Assembly: GCA_005799265.1 (NCBI GenBank)
Contig: SYHD01000230.1
Location: 1-33,716 of the forward strand
From: Planctomycetia bacterium
GTDB taxonomy: Bacteria > Planctomycetota > Planctomycetia > Gemmatales > Gemmataceae
Length of the DNA: 33,716 bases
Direction: 5' to 3'
Both the position numbers and the translations under genes were made by a program. Under the pieces are notes generated by a model. That model made no database searches. It was given only the letters and a program-made list of their open reading frames with translations, and had not been told where the DNA came from. Positions 1-7,845 of this stretch are shown piece after piece (the stretch's first letter is position 1; each line of letters opens with the position of its first letter).

Positions 1-373
1 GAAGAGAACCCAGGGGCTTGATCGAGAACTCGCCCGAGCGCGGGTTGTAGATCTGCGTGCCGATCACGTCCGAGGGCAATAGATCGGGCGTGAACTGGAT
101 GCGCTGAAACGTCAGGTGCAGCCCCTGCGCGAGCGTGCGCACTGCCAGAGTCTTCGCTAATCCCGGCACACCTTCGAGCAGCATGTGCCCGCCCGTGAGC
201 AGGCCAAGCACCAGCCGATCGAGCAATTCACGCTGCCCGATGATGACGCGGCCAATCTGCGCGAAGAGCGGATCGAGCTTGCCGCGCATGGCTTGAACTT
301 GGCGATTGCGTTCGTCGAGCATTTGTTCGTGGTCCGTTAGCGAAGGATGAAGGATGGAAAAATCGTCTTTCAT
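1..373 (-). CDS. MoxR family AAA ATPase, N-terminal part (runs off window)
   Basis: The reverse strand encodes the beginning of a MoxR-type AAA+ ATPase, a chaperone-like ATPase usually encoded beside DUF58 and von Willebrand-factor proteins and thought to help assemble or activate partner proteins. Visible features are the family lead-in with [18 protein letters not shown], the Walker A segment [11 protein letters not shown], and the following [20 protein letters not shown], all typical of MoxR. The Walker B, sensor and C-terminal lid lie outside the window. Two in-frame ATG starts are possible, at 373 and 322. The first has an AAGGATG-like purine stretch upstream, but it lies inside a simple repeat, so the start is uncertain. 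The family assignment is firm; the substrate is unknown. Confidence 0.9.
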   Translation of the reverse strand, partial: MKDDFSILHPSLTDHEQMLDERNRQVQAMRGKLDPLFAQIGRVIIGQRELLDRLVLGLLTGGHMLLEGVPGLAKTLAVRTLAQGLHLTFQRIQFTPDLLPSDVIGTQIYNPRSGEFSIKPLGSL

Positions 374-411
374 CCGATTCATCCTTCATCCTTCATCCTT
401 CATCCTTTTTT
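344..411. repeat. TTCATCC heptamer repeat with inverted GGATGAA copies
   Basis: Four perfect tandem copies of TTCATCC occupy 378-405 and are followed by a run of T. Inverted copies (GGATGAAGGATGG) lie at 344-356. Together they can fold into a hairpin ending in poly-T, and they overlap the proposed 5' end and translation start region of the MoxR gene. This may be a slippage-prone simple repeat or a 5' regulatory hairpin; the sequence alone does not decide. Confidence 0.6.
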
Positions 412-527
412 ACTTGACTCCCGCGTCCGAAGGCTTGATGGTATCATACATGTGGTGGGTCGCCTTGGCATAGGGCGCCCGAGTATGGTTTCCAATCGCC
501 GAACAACCTGCATGGGCGGAGGCGGCA

Positions 528-719
528 ATGATCAATCCCATTGACGAACCGCAAGAAGACTTCAACCAGACGCGTGAACACGAATACCAGGACGCGCACT
601 ATCATGACGAGGAGGCCGAGATCGTCAACGACGAGTTCGGTCGTCAACCGGTCAAGGCCGGAGACAAGAAAAAGGCGTCGCGCATTCCGCCGCCCAGGCC
701 TCGGCACTACGAAGAATGA
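528..719 (+). CDS. small acidic hypothetical protein (63 aa)
   Basis: This is a short reading frame starting at an ATG preceded by a GGAGGCGGCA ribosome-binding site. The product is strongly charged: an N-terminal half rich in Glu, Asp and His (segments such as HEYQDAHYHDEEAEI) and a basic, proline-rich tail (KKKASRIPPPRPRHY). No signal peptide, membrane segment or recognisable domain is visible, and it is probably a soluble or disordered cytosolic protein. It is co-oriented with the next small gene and the ABC permease, and may share their transcript. No function can be assigned. The His/acid cluster could bind metal, but that is a guess. Confidence 0.55.
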   Translation: MINPIDEPQEDFNQTREHEYQDAHYHDEEAEIVNDEFGRQPVKAGDKKKASRIPPPRPRHYEE

Positions 720-773
720 ACCTCAATCGCGAAGGGGCCTGCGGCGCGCTGACTGATTGAAACTGGAACTCTC

Positions 774-1217
774 ATGCACATCGACTTCTACGGCCTGCGT
801 TTCGAGGCATCGCGCGTCACCTGCTACCTCTGGACTCCATGGCGGGCAGCGGCGCTCGAACATCGGCTCTTCAACGAGGTTAAGCAACTCCCGGGCGTCC
901 ATCTCGAATCCACGCCGGAAGAATTGCGTTTGCAGATCGCCGACCTCAAGATCTGGCGGGACGCGCTTGCCAACATGTCGCGTCTCCTCAAGGGCTGGCA
1001 GGAGGAAGCGACCGACGGCGGCGGCAAGGAGCAACGCGTCTACCGCTGGCTCTTCGAAGGCGACACCGACGAGCACGGCTACGATCACGCCAACGAACTC
1101 GCGTGCCTGTGGATCTACCTGCGCGTCGGCCTCGACCGCGGCGACATGGGCGAAGAACCCAGCGAGTGGATCGATCTCGACGGCTTCGGGCTGCGCTTCT
1201 GGCCGATGGCGAAATGA
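774..1217 (+). CDS. conserved-looking hypothetical protein (147 aa)
   Basis: This frame of 147 codons has GC-biased third positions and a protein-like composition: alternating amphipathic segments, a middle helix around residues 55-75 (IADLKIWRDALANMSRLLKG) and an aromatic C-terminus (GFGLRFWPMAK). It has no signal peptide or membrane helix, so it is likely cytosolic. The start follows 54 nt after the preceding small gene and suits an operon with it. The stop codon is followed after 8 nt by an inverted repeat. I do not recognise a family. The overlapping antisense frames look like shadows. Confidence 0.6.
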   Translation: MHIDFYGLRFEASRVTCYLWTPWRAAALEHRLFNEVKQLPGVHLESTPEELRLQIADLKIWRDALANMSRLLKGWQEEATDGGGKEQRVYRWLFEGDTDEHGYDHANELACLWIYLRVGLDRGDMGEEPSEWIDLDGFGLRFWPMAK

Positions 1218-1225
1218 CGAGCTTC

Positions 1226-1285
1226 TTTGTTTAGCGTTCGGAAGCGCCAAACCGCTTTGGCGCTTTACTGCAAACGCTAAACGAA
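1226..1285. repeat. intergenic palindrome, family A copy 1
   Basis: The outer arms at 1226-1240 and 1271-1285 carry the family A core (GTTTAGCGTT / AACGCTAAAC, with one mismatch). An inner stem pairs AAGCGCCAAA (1242-1251) with TTTGGCGCTT (1256-1265). It begins 8 nt after the stop of the preceding gene and ends 14 nt before the permease start. The same outer motif recurs at 2303-2355 and 8318-8368. Confidence 0.85.
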
Positions 1286-1299
1286 TACTGGGATCCGCA

Positions 1300-2301
1300 A
1301 TGAATGCGACCGAAACCGCCCCCTCCGCCTGGCGCGCCTGGCGCTACCTCGTTTGGCTCAGCTTCCAACGTCAGGCGCGCGCTCACCTCATGGTCTGGAT
1401 CGCCCTCGGTTTGCTCGGCCTATCCTGCCTCATCGTCATCGTCAATACCTATGTCGCGCCTGAACCCGCGGCCAAGCGACCTACGGCCCTTCAAGCGCGA
1501 TCCGATTCCCAGCACGTCGGCCGCTGGACCATGGCGCACTGGACCCACCCCCGTGGCAAGGGGCCGAAGTACGAGGTGCATCACGAACAACTCGAGCTCA
1601 TCACCCACCTCCCCTGGCAAGGACCGGATGCCGCCGTTTGTCAAATGGCTCAGGCTGCCTACGGCGCGGCCCTTTACGAAGGGACCGGCTTTCCGATCTT
1701 CTCCGAATGGATCGTCTTTCAGTTGTTCACGACGTTCTTGCTGCCGATCTGGAGCGTCAGCTTCGCCACCGAAGGACTGGGCCGAGAACGCGAGGCACAA
1801 AACCTTCTCTGGGTGCTGACGCGACCGATTCCACGCCCCGCGATCTTCCTGGCCAAGTACGTCGCGCTGTTGCCATGGTGTCTCGCACTCAATCTCGGCG
1901 GGTTCGTTTTGATCTGTCTGGCGGGTGGTCAGCACGGGCGGCTGGCGTTGACGCTCTATTGGCCCGCCGTATTTTGGGGGACGCTGGCGTTCTCGGCCCT
2001 CTTTCACATGATGGGCGCCATCCTGCGCCGGGCGTCGATCGTCGCCTTGTTGTACGCGTTCTTCCTCGAAACGATCATGGGCAACATGCCGGGGCAATTC
2101 AAACGGCTGTCGATCAGCTTCTACACGCGCTGTCTGATGTTCGATCGCGCCCACGATTTCGGCATTCACCCGGAACGCCCGCATATTTACATGCCCGTCA
2201 GCGGCACGACGGCATGGCTCGTTCTGGCGGGTATCACCGTCGTGTGTTTGATTGTTGGGGCAATCGTGTTCGCGCGGAATGAATACCTGGATGTGAATTG
2301 A
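1300..2301 (+). CDS. ABC-2 type transporter permease subunit
   Basis: The 333-residue product is an integral membrane protein with about six hydrophobic spans. The first follows a short cytosolic N-terminus (LMVWIALGLLGLSCLIVIVN, about residues 30-50). A long extracytoplasmic loop comes next, then a cluster of spans from about residue 135 to the C-terminus. The segment after the second span, FATEGLGREREAQNLLWVLTRPIPRP, matches the conserved cytosolic loop of ABC-2 permeases (E..G....LL.RP..R). The reading frame stays open upstream to 757, but the ATG at 1300 is chosen because hydrophobic, family-like sequence starts there and the upstream part shadows another gene. No ATPase partner lies in the window; it may be encoded elsewhere. 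Substrate unknown. Confidence 0.82.
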   Translation: MNATETAPSAWRAWRYLVWLSFQRQARAHLMVWIALGLLGLSCLIVIVNTYVAPEPAAKRPTALQARSDSQHVGRWTMAHWTHPRGKGPKYEVHHEQLELITHLPWQGPDAAVCQMAQAAYGAALYEGTGFPIFSEWIVFQLFTTFLLPIWSVSFATEGLGREREAQNLLWVLTRPIPRPAIFLAKYVALLPWCLALNLGGFVLICLAGGQHGRLALTLYWPAVFWGTLAFSALFHMMGAILRRASIVALLYAFFLETIMGNMPGQFKRLSISFYTRCLMFDRAHDFGIHPERPHIYMPVSGTTAWLVLAGITVVCLIVGAIVFARNEYLDVN

Positions 2302-2302
2302 T

Positions 2303-2355
2303 TTTCGTTTAGCGCTCGCAAGCAAATGGCGCTTGTATGCGAGCGCTAAACGAAA
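2303..2355. repeat. intergenic palindrome, family A copy 2
   Basis: Perfect 18-bp arms at 2303-2320 and 2338-2355 (core CGTTTAGCGCTCGCA) are separated by 17 nt. It starts 2 nt after the permease stop and ends 7 nt before the stop of the convergent AI-2E gene. It therefore fills the whole convergent gap and could act as a terminator in both directions. Confidence 0.9.
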
Positions 2356-2361
2356 GGCACA

Positions 2362-3507
2362 TCACCGATTGGATATCAACGTCGCGATCGGCTTCGTTTC
2401 CGGGATGTTGTCGAGAATGATCTTCACGCTCACAAGCAGCGGCACCGCCAGAATTGCGCCAACGATCCCCCACACGAAAAACCAGAACGCCAACGACAAC
2501 AGGATCAATAGCGGACTCACGTCCAGCCGTTGCCCGGCGATGCGCGGCTCGACGACCATGCCGATGGCCAGCTGGATACCGATGAGCAACGGCGCGATGG
2601 CAAGCCCTCGCCAGATTTCTTCGAACTGCACGAAGCTTAGCACAATGGGTAAAAGCAGGGCGATGAAACTGCCAAGGTAGGGGATGAAATTCAGCAGGAA
2701 GATCAGAATGCCCCACGTGGCGGCGAAATCGACTTCAAACGCCGCCAGCACGACGTACGACAACAGCCCGGCCATCGCGCTGACGAGTGTCTTCACCGCG
2801 ATGTACTGGCTTATCGCCTGATTGATGGACTCGACGATGTGCAGCACCTGGGCGCCATGTTGTTCGCCCAGCGCGAGACGCAAGCGATTTGGCGCACTGA
2901 CCTTTTCCGCGATCAGGAACAGCAGGTAGAGGAACGTCAGACCGGCCCAACTCGTGAATTCGTTGAATTGGCCCAGGGCCGCCCGGGCGGCGCTGGCGAG
3001 CTGCGCCGGCGCGATCTCGATCTCGCGTAGAAAATGCCCCTGCAAATGCGTGTCGTCGAACTGCAGCCGGTTGGCCCCCGTGCGAATCATTTCTTCCAGA
3101 CGTCTTTCGTATTCGGGCAGCTTGGGGGCCGCCTCCGTGAAGTTCGCATACAGCATTACTCCGATGCCGAGTGCGATCCCCAGAGCCAAAAATACTATCA
3201 CGCTGTAAGCGATGAGCGAACGCATCCCGCAGCGGACCAGCCAGCGATGGATCGGCTGCATCAGGAAGCCGAGGAACAGCGCCACGAAGAGCGGCTGCAG
3301 CAGCGTGCGGAACTGGACGAGCAGGTATAGGACGACGCCCAGGAGCACGAGGCTGTACGCCGCCATGCGCACGCGGCGGATGAAAATCGAGCCGTCGATG
3401 ATCGTCGGCCCTTCGGCGTCGGCTTGCTGACGTGACAGCTCCGTGGGAGACATCCGCAACGAGTCGGCCGGATGGATGACGATCGGTTCCTTTTTCGGCA
3501 GCGTCAT
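2362..3507 (-). CDS. AI-2E family transporter (PerM/YdiK-like)
   Basis: The 381-residue membrane protein belongs to the AI-2E (TqsA/PerM/YdiK) family. A cytosolic N-terminal tail of about 45 residues is followed by hydrophobic hairpins around residues 48-115, a large soluble loop (about 120-190), and a C-terminal block of spans. The C-terminal block includes the family signature region with NFIPYLGSFIALLLPIVLS and a late GMVVEPRIAGQRLDVSPLLI stretch. Members export small molecules or ions, and several work as Na+/H+ antiporters or in AI-2 export; the name does not prove a quorum-sensing role. The start has a GGGGAGACGCC ribosome-binding site. It is transcribed divergently from the S46 peptidase. 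Confidence 0.9.
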   Translation of the reverse strand: MTLPKKEPIVIHPADSLRMSPTELSRQQADAEGPTIIDGSIFIRRVRMAAYSLVLLGVVLYLLVQFRTLLQPLFVALFLGFLMQPIHRWLVRCGMRSLIAYSVIVFLALGIALGIGVMLYANFTEAAPKLPEYERRLEEMIRTGANRLQFDDTHLQGHFLREIEIAPAQLASAARAALGQFNEFTSWAGLTFLYLLFLIAEKVSAPNRLRLALGEQHGAQVLHIVESINQAISQYIAVKTLVSAMAGLLSYVVLAAFEVDFAATWGILIFLLNFIPYLGSFIALLLPIVLSFVQFEEIWRGLAIAPLLIGIQLAIGMVVEPRIAGQRLDVSPLLILLSLAFWFFVWGIVGAILAVPLLVSVKIILDNIPETKPIATLISNR

Positions 3508-3626
3508 GGCGTCTCCCCGAATTTGCGATCCGTACCCTGCGTTTTATATAAATCAACCAAGCCCAAGGGTGAGGTGCTCCGAATCCCTGGGGTTTTGCGC
3601 GATCATCCCTGGACTTGAGATTTCCT

Positions 3627-5672
3627 ATGAAACGCATCTTCTCGTTGATTGTCGTCAGCTTCTTTGTTGGATCCTTGCATGCCGACGAGGGCATGTGGGT
3701 CCTCAACAACTTGCCGAAGGACCTGCTCAAAAAAAAGTACGACTTCGATCTGACCGATGCCTGGCGCGAGCGCGTCATGAAGGCGTCGATCCGTTTCAAC
3801 AACGGCGGCTCTGGCAGCTTCGTCTCGCCCAACGGCCTGGCAATCACCAATCATCACATCGGCTCCGACCTGATCCAGAAACTCAGCACCAAGGACAAAG
3901 ACCTGCACAAACACGGTTTCCTCGCAAAAACGATCGAGGACGAACTCAAGTGTCCCGATCTCGAACTCAACGTCCTGCAAGAGATCGTTGACGTCACCAA
4001 GGACGTACAAAACGCCGTCAAGCCCGACATGAAACCCGCCGCCGCGCTCGCGGCCCGCAAGGCGATCATGGCGAAAATTGCCAAGGACTCGCTAGCCAAG
4101 ACCGGCCTGCGCAGCGACATTGTCACCTTGTATCACGGTGCCCAGTATCATCTTTATCGCTACAAGAAATACACCGACGTGCGGCTCGTGATGGCCCCGG
4201 AATATCAGATCGCCTTCTTCGGCGGCGACTCTGACAACTTCGAGTATCCGCGCTACAACCTCGACATCTGCTTCTTCCGCGTCTACGAGAACGGCCGACC
4301 CGCGGCGACGCCCGATTACTTCAAGTTTAGTCCGACCGGCCCCAAGGCGGACGAGCTCGTATTCGTGTCGGGCCATCCAGGCACGACGAATCGGCTGGAG
4401 ACGCTGGCGAGGCTCGAACATCGGCGCGACGTCCTGTTGCCGTATAACTTGCAAATGCTGCGGTATCGCGAAGCGCTGCTCTCACAGTACGCCGAGAAGG
4501 GCGCGGAGCAACGACGCCTCGCGCAGCGTGACTTGTTTCCGGTGGCCAACGCGCGCAAGGCGTTGACCGGCCAGTATCACGGCTTGCTCGATCCGGCCAT
4601 CATGAAACAAAAACGCGCTGCGGAAGTCGCGCTCAGGCCGGACAATCTCAAGCCGGAGGACGACCCCTGGCAACGAATCGCGGCCGCGCAAGAGAAGCTG
4701 CGCACGCTTGAGGTTGCCTATTACGTCCTCGAACGCGGCGATGCGATCGACAGCCGGCTGTTTCGCATCGCCCGGCATCTGACCCGCCTGGCCTACGAAC
4801 TTCCCAAGCCGGACGCGGAACGGCTCCCCGAGTACCGCAGCACGGCGCTCGAATCGCTCAAGTTTCAGCTCTTCTCCCCCGCGCCGATCTCCAAGGAGTA
4901 TGAGCAGATGAAGATCGCCGGTTCGCTGTATTTTGCTGCCGAGAAATTCGGCGCGGATGATGATTTCCTGCGGTCCGCCCTCGGCAGAAAAGCGATCCCT
5001 CAGCGCACACGCGAACTCATCGCCGGCACGAAGCTCGACGACGTTGCCGAACGCAAACGGCTCTTCGAAGGCGGCCAAAAAGCCATCGAGGCGTCCGATG
5101 ACTCGCTGATCCAATTCGCCCTGGATTGGGATATCAACGCGCTCGCCATACGTCAGAAATTTGACGAACTCGACGAAGTCCAGGCCCAAGCCTATGCCGA
5201 CATCGCCAAGATCCGTTTCAAGAAGCTCGGCACGTCGATCGCCCCGGACGCCACCTTCACGCTTCGTTTGGCGTTCGGAACCGTCCAGGGCTACGAGGTC
5301 GATGGCGTCAAGCTCGGCCACGCCACGACGTTCGCGCAAATGTACGCCCGTGCCAAGGAGCAGGAGCATCATCATCCCTTCGACTTGCCGAAACGCTGGC
5401 TCGACGGGCAGAAGAAGCTCGTCGGTGCTACGCCGTTCAACTTCGTCTCGACGGCCGACACCATCGGCGGCAACTCGGGCAGCCCGGTGCTCAATCGCGC
5501 CGGCGAGTTCGTCGGCATCAATTTCGACCGCAATCGCCACGGCCTGGTGCGCAATTTCGTCTACACCGATTTTCAAGCGCGGCACATCAGCGTGCATTCG
5601 CGCGCGATCGTGGAATCGCTGCAGAACCTGTACGCGGCGCAGGGCCTTGTGAACGAACTGATGGGCAAGTGA
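3627..5672 (+). CDS. S46 family dipeptidyl-peptidase, DPP11-like
   Basis: This is a secreted serine exopeptidase of the DPP7/DPP11 family that removes dipeptides from peptide N-termini. The start ATG at 3627 gives a signal peptide (MKRIFSLIVVSFFVGSLHA). Family landmarks are the catalytic-His motif ITNHHIG near residues 73-79, the acidic segment GGDSDNFEYPRYNLD at 199-213 expected to hold the catalytic Asp, and GGNSGSPV with Ser617. Residue 635, 18 after the serine, is Arg. In the family this position is Arg in Asp/Glu-specific DPP11 and Gly in hydrophobic-specific DPP7, so acidic specificity is inferred. The 681-residue length is usual. Its stop lies 7 nt from the stop of the convergent lipoprotein gene. 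Confidence 0.93.
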   Translation: MKRIFSLIVVSFFVGSLHADEGMWVLNNLPKDLLKKKYDFDLTDAWRERVMKASIRFNNGGSGSFVSPNGLAITNHHIGSDLIQKLSTKDKDLHKHGFLAKTIEDELKCPDLELNVLQEIVDVTKDVQNAVKPDMKPAAALAARKAIMAKIAKDSLAKTGLRSDIVTLYHGAQYHLYRYKKYTDVRLVMAPEYQIAFFGGDSDNFEYPRYNLDICFFRVYENGRPAATPDYFKFSPTGPKADELVFVSGHPGTTNRLETLARLEHRRDVLLPYNLQMLRYREALLSQYAEKGAEQRRLAQRDLFPVANARKALTGQYHGLLDPAIMKQKRAAEVALRPDNLKPEDDPWQRIAAAQEKLRTLEVAYYVLERGDAIDSRLFRIARHLTRLAYELPKPDAERLPEYRSTALESLKFQLFSPAPISKEYEQMKIAGSLYFAAEKFGADDDFLRSALGRKAIPQRTRELIAGTKLDDVAERKRLFEGGQKAIEASDDSLIQFALDWDINALAIRQKFDELDEVQAQAYADIAKIRFKKLGTSIAPDATFTLRLAFGTVQGYEVDGVKLGHATTFAQMYARAKEQEHHHPFDLPKRWLDGQKKLVGATPFNFVSTADTIGGNSGSPVLNRAGEFVGINFDRNRHGLVRNFVYTDFQARHISVHSRAIVESLQNLYAAQGLVNELMGK

Positions 5673-5679
5673 ACGTAGC

Positions 5680-6660
5680 TCAGGCCTCTTTCTCCTGCGT
5701 TGGCGGCAGCGCGGGGACCGGCACGACGGTCTTCACAGCAGGAACGCGTCCGCGGCGAACCAGAAGCCACAGCGTCAAGCCGGCGACCAGCGGAAACGGC
5801 AGCCATGGCGTGACCGCGATGGCCACGAGCGACACGCCTTGGCCGAAACTCAGCAGCGCTTCCCAGGAATCGTGCCAGGTCTTTCCGGCACGCATCCCGA
5901 AGGTCGGGTCTTCCTCCTTCTTGGCCTTGTCCTCGGGGATGTATTTCTGCTTCTCGTGCAGACTCACCGTGATGGTCGTCAGGTCGGTCAGATTGGCCCA
6001 GAGTCGAAGCTGTCCCTCGGCCCGGTCGATCTCGTCGCTCATTTTCTCGAGTTTGTCCCAGACCTCAAGGTAGTGCTTCATCTCCTTCTTGCCGACCTCT
6101 TTCAGCAAATCGCGCAGCGTTTCGCGGGCGGCCTGGCGGTTCTTGATATGCGCTTGCAGATCGTAATACTGGGCAGTGATGTCTTCCGATTGCAGCGTGT
6201 TTCGCTCGACTGCGCCGAGCTTGGCGACGGCTTCCCGGAATCCGTCGAACTGATCGAGCGGCACACGTACGCGCCAGGTCCCGACGCGCGGCGTGCCGGG
6301 CGAGGAGGTGATTGATTCTTCGGCGCGCAGCCCCTTGGCGGCGATAATCGCGGCATTCAGGTCCTTGGCCGCGTCGTCGAACTTATCAACGATGACGCGC
6401 ATGTCGGCCGTGAATTTGATCTTGCGCGGCTGGTCCACATTCGCTTTTTTTTCTTGGCCGGGCGGCGGCGGGGGTTTCAGATCCACGACCTGGGCATCGG
6501 GGGCGCCGACGAAGTGCTCCTTCATGGATTCGGACCGGTCTTTGTCCTTGTCGCCGCGCATCCTGCCTTCGACAGGCCTGAATGCTGTCCTTGACTCGCA
6601 TCCCACTGCCGGCAGAAACATCAAGAGGATCACGCCAAAGAAAATCGCGGATCGGCGCAT
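5680..6660 (-). CDS. DUF4349 domain lipoprotein
   Basis: The 326-residue product starts with a lipoprotein signal (hydrophobic FFGVILLMFLP, then lipobox AVGC), which predicts lipid anchoring. A Pro/Lys-rich linker with PPPPPGQEKK follows. A DUF4349-type domain comes next, containing a ferredoxin-like strand region with VGTWRVRVPLDQFDGF and a long coiled-coil stretch around residues 175-245 (ETLRDLLKEVGKKEMKHYLEV). A C-terminal hydrophobic span (LVAGLTLWLLVRR) precedes a basic tail. DUF4349 proteins are membrane-associated and of unknown biochemical role. The reading frame continues upstream into the broken dehydrogenase; the ATG at 6660 is preferred because the signal peptide begins there. 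Confidence 0.87.
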   Translation of the reverse strand: MRRSAIFFGVILLMFLPAVGCESRTAFRPVEGRMRGDKDKDRSESMKEHFVGAPDAQVVDLKPPPPPGQEKKANVDQPRKIKFTADMRVIVDKFDDAAKDLNAAIIAAKGLRAEESITSSPGTPRVGTWRVRVPLDQFDGFREAVAKLGAVERNTLQSEDITAQYYDLQAHIKNRQAARETLRDLLKEVGKKEMKHYLEVWDKLEKMSDEIDRAEGQLRLWANLTDLTTITVSLHEKQKYIPEDKAKKEEDPTFGMRAGKTWHDSWEALLSFGQGVSLVAIAVTPWLPFPLVAGLTLWLLVRRGRVPAVKTVVPVPALPPTQEKEA

Positions 6661-6750
6661 GGTCGACCTCCCAGGATAGAAATGGGGCAATGGAGTCGCC
6701 GCATTGATTGGATTCGCAGGGTCGCTTTTTATTCCCAATCCTTTGCACTT

Positions 6751-6786
6751 ATCGTTCACGATGCGCCGCGCGAACGCTGAACGAAT
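6751..6786. repeat. degenerate family A palindrome
   Basis: This short imperfect inverted repeat has ATCGTTCACG on the left and CGAACGCTGAACGAA on the right. It resembles a decayed version of the TTTAGCGTTCG / CGAACGCTAAACGAA arms seen at 1226-1285. It begins 6 nt beyond the stop of the dehydrogenase pseudogene (minus strand), again directly at a gene 3' end. Confidence 0.45.
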
Positions 6787-6791
6787 ACATG

Positions 6792-7824
6792 CTAACACCA
6801 CATTTTCTTGTCCACGACGTTCAGCAACGGCTGCCCCGACACGAACCGCCGTAGGTTCTCTAGCAGCGTCTCCAGATGCCGCTCCGGCACCCGCGGCGAC
6901 GCGGCGGCGCAGTGCGGCGTCAGGATCACGTTCTCCATCTGCCACAACGGGTGCGCCTTCGGCAACGGCTCGATCTCGTACACGTCCAGCCCGGCGCCGG
7001 CGATTTCGCCCGCTTGCAGCGCCGCCGTCAGGTCCGCGAGATCGACGATGACGCCGCGGCCGATGTTGATGAGGAATGCCGATCGTTTCATCCAGCGAAT
7101 GCGTTCGCGATTGAAGAGCTTGTACGTTTCCGGCGTGTGTGGGGCGGCGATGACGACGAAATCGCTCTGGGCGAGCACGTCTTTCAGTTGATCGGGGGGG
7201 AAGACCGTCACGCCCTCTGGCGTCTTTCCCCCCTCTCCCCCGGAGTACCGGGGGAGAGGGGGGAATACGCGGATCGACGCCGAGGACGCGCATGCCGAAC
7301 GCCAGGCCTCGCCGCGCCGTCTCCGCGCCGATGCCGCCAAGTCCAATGACCGCGAGCGTGCAGTCCGCGAGCGTGATGGCGGCCCGGTCCGACGGATGCA
7401 CCTCGCCCGGCCCGCCATAGCCCGGCAACTCGCCCGGGTCGCGGCCGAGCATGTGCCATTCCGATCGCAGCTGTTGACGCATGTAGATGTGGAAGTTCTT
7501 CGCGAACATCAAGATGTAGCCGAACACGTGATCGGCGATGACGTCGGAGAAGATGCCGCGCATGTTAGTTACGATCACGGGCGAGGCTACGAGATCGGCA
7601 TAGAGATACTTCTCCATGCTCGCAGTCGGCGATTGCGCCCAGCGCAGCTTCGGCGCTGCCTTGAGCAGACGCGGTGTCAAGTAGCCGAAGAGGGCGTCGG
7701 CGTCCTTGAGCTCGGCGGCGGCGTGCTCCTCGTCGCGCGCATTGACGACCTGCATCGGCGCGGCGGCGGCGCGGATTTTTTCGAGCCGCTGATCCAATAC
7801 GGACGGTGAAATCACGAGTTTCAT
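6792..7824 (-). pseudogene. D-isomer-specific 2-hydroxyacid dehydrogenase, frameshifted by a hairpin insertion
   Basis: The N-terminal half (from 7824, with a GGGAGAA ribosome-binding site) has the catalytic-domain lead and the NAD-binding Rossmann motif VIGLGGIGAETARR. It continues to GMRVLGVDPR. The second half resumes in another frame with TPEGVTVFPPDQLKDVLAQS and carries FLINIGRGVIVD, the GLDVYEIEPLP segment with the catalytic Glu, and LTPHCAA with the catalytic His. Between the halves lies a G/C-rich palindrome at about 7227-7266. Its 40 nt explain the +1 frame change, and deleting them gives a continuous GVDPRKTPEGVTV. As given, the gene cannot make a full enzyme. Because the palindrome consists of homopolymer G and C runs, a one-base assembly error that would keep it in frame is possible. 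Confidence 0.85.
7227..7266. repeat. G/C-run palindrome inserted in a coding region
   Basis: A near-perfect inverted repeat of about 40 nt has arms made of C-rich TTCCCCCCTCTCCCCCGG and its complement around a 4-nt centre (AGTA). It lies inside the dehydrogenase gene at the end of the second Rossmann strand, where family members have no extra sequence. The exact length of the G run on one arm is uncertain by one base. Confidence 0.8.
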
Positions 7825-7845
7825 TGCGTATGTTCTCCCTAGACG

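Noticed and set aside
757-1299. N-terminal extension of the ABC permease frame
   Set aside because: The extension is Ser/Thr/Arg-rich without family features and overlaps the better-supported gene at 774-1217; the permease begins at 1300.
5680-7824. One continuous minus-strand frame of 714 codons joining dehydrogenase and DUF4349 lipoprotein
   Set aside because: The middle (about 6670-7260) translates to low-complexity Arg-rich sequence, while the real dehydrogenase C-terminus is in another frame. The fusion results from the hairpin-induced frameshift and is not a natural two-domain protein.
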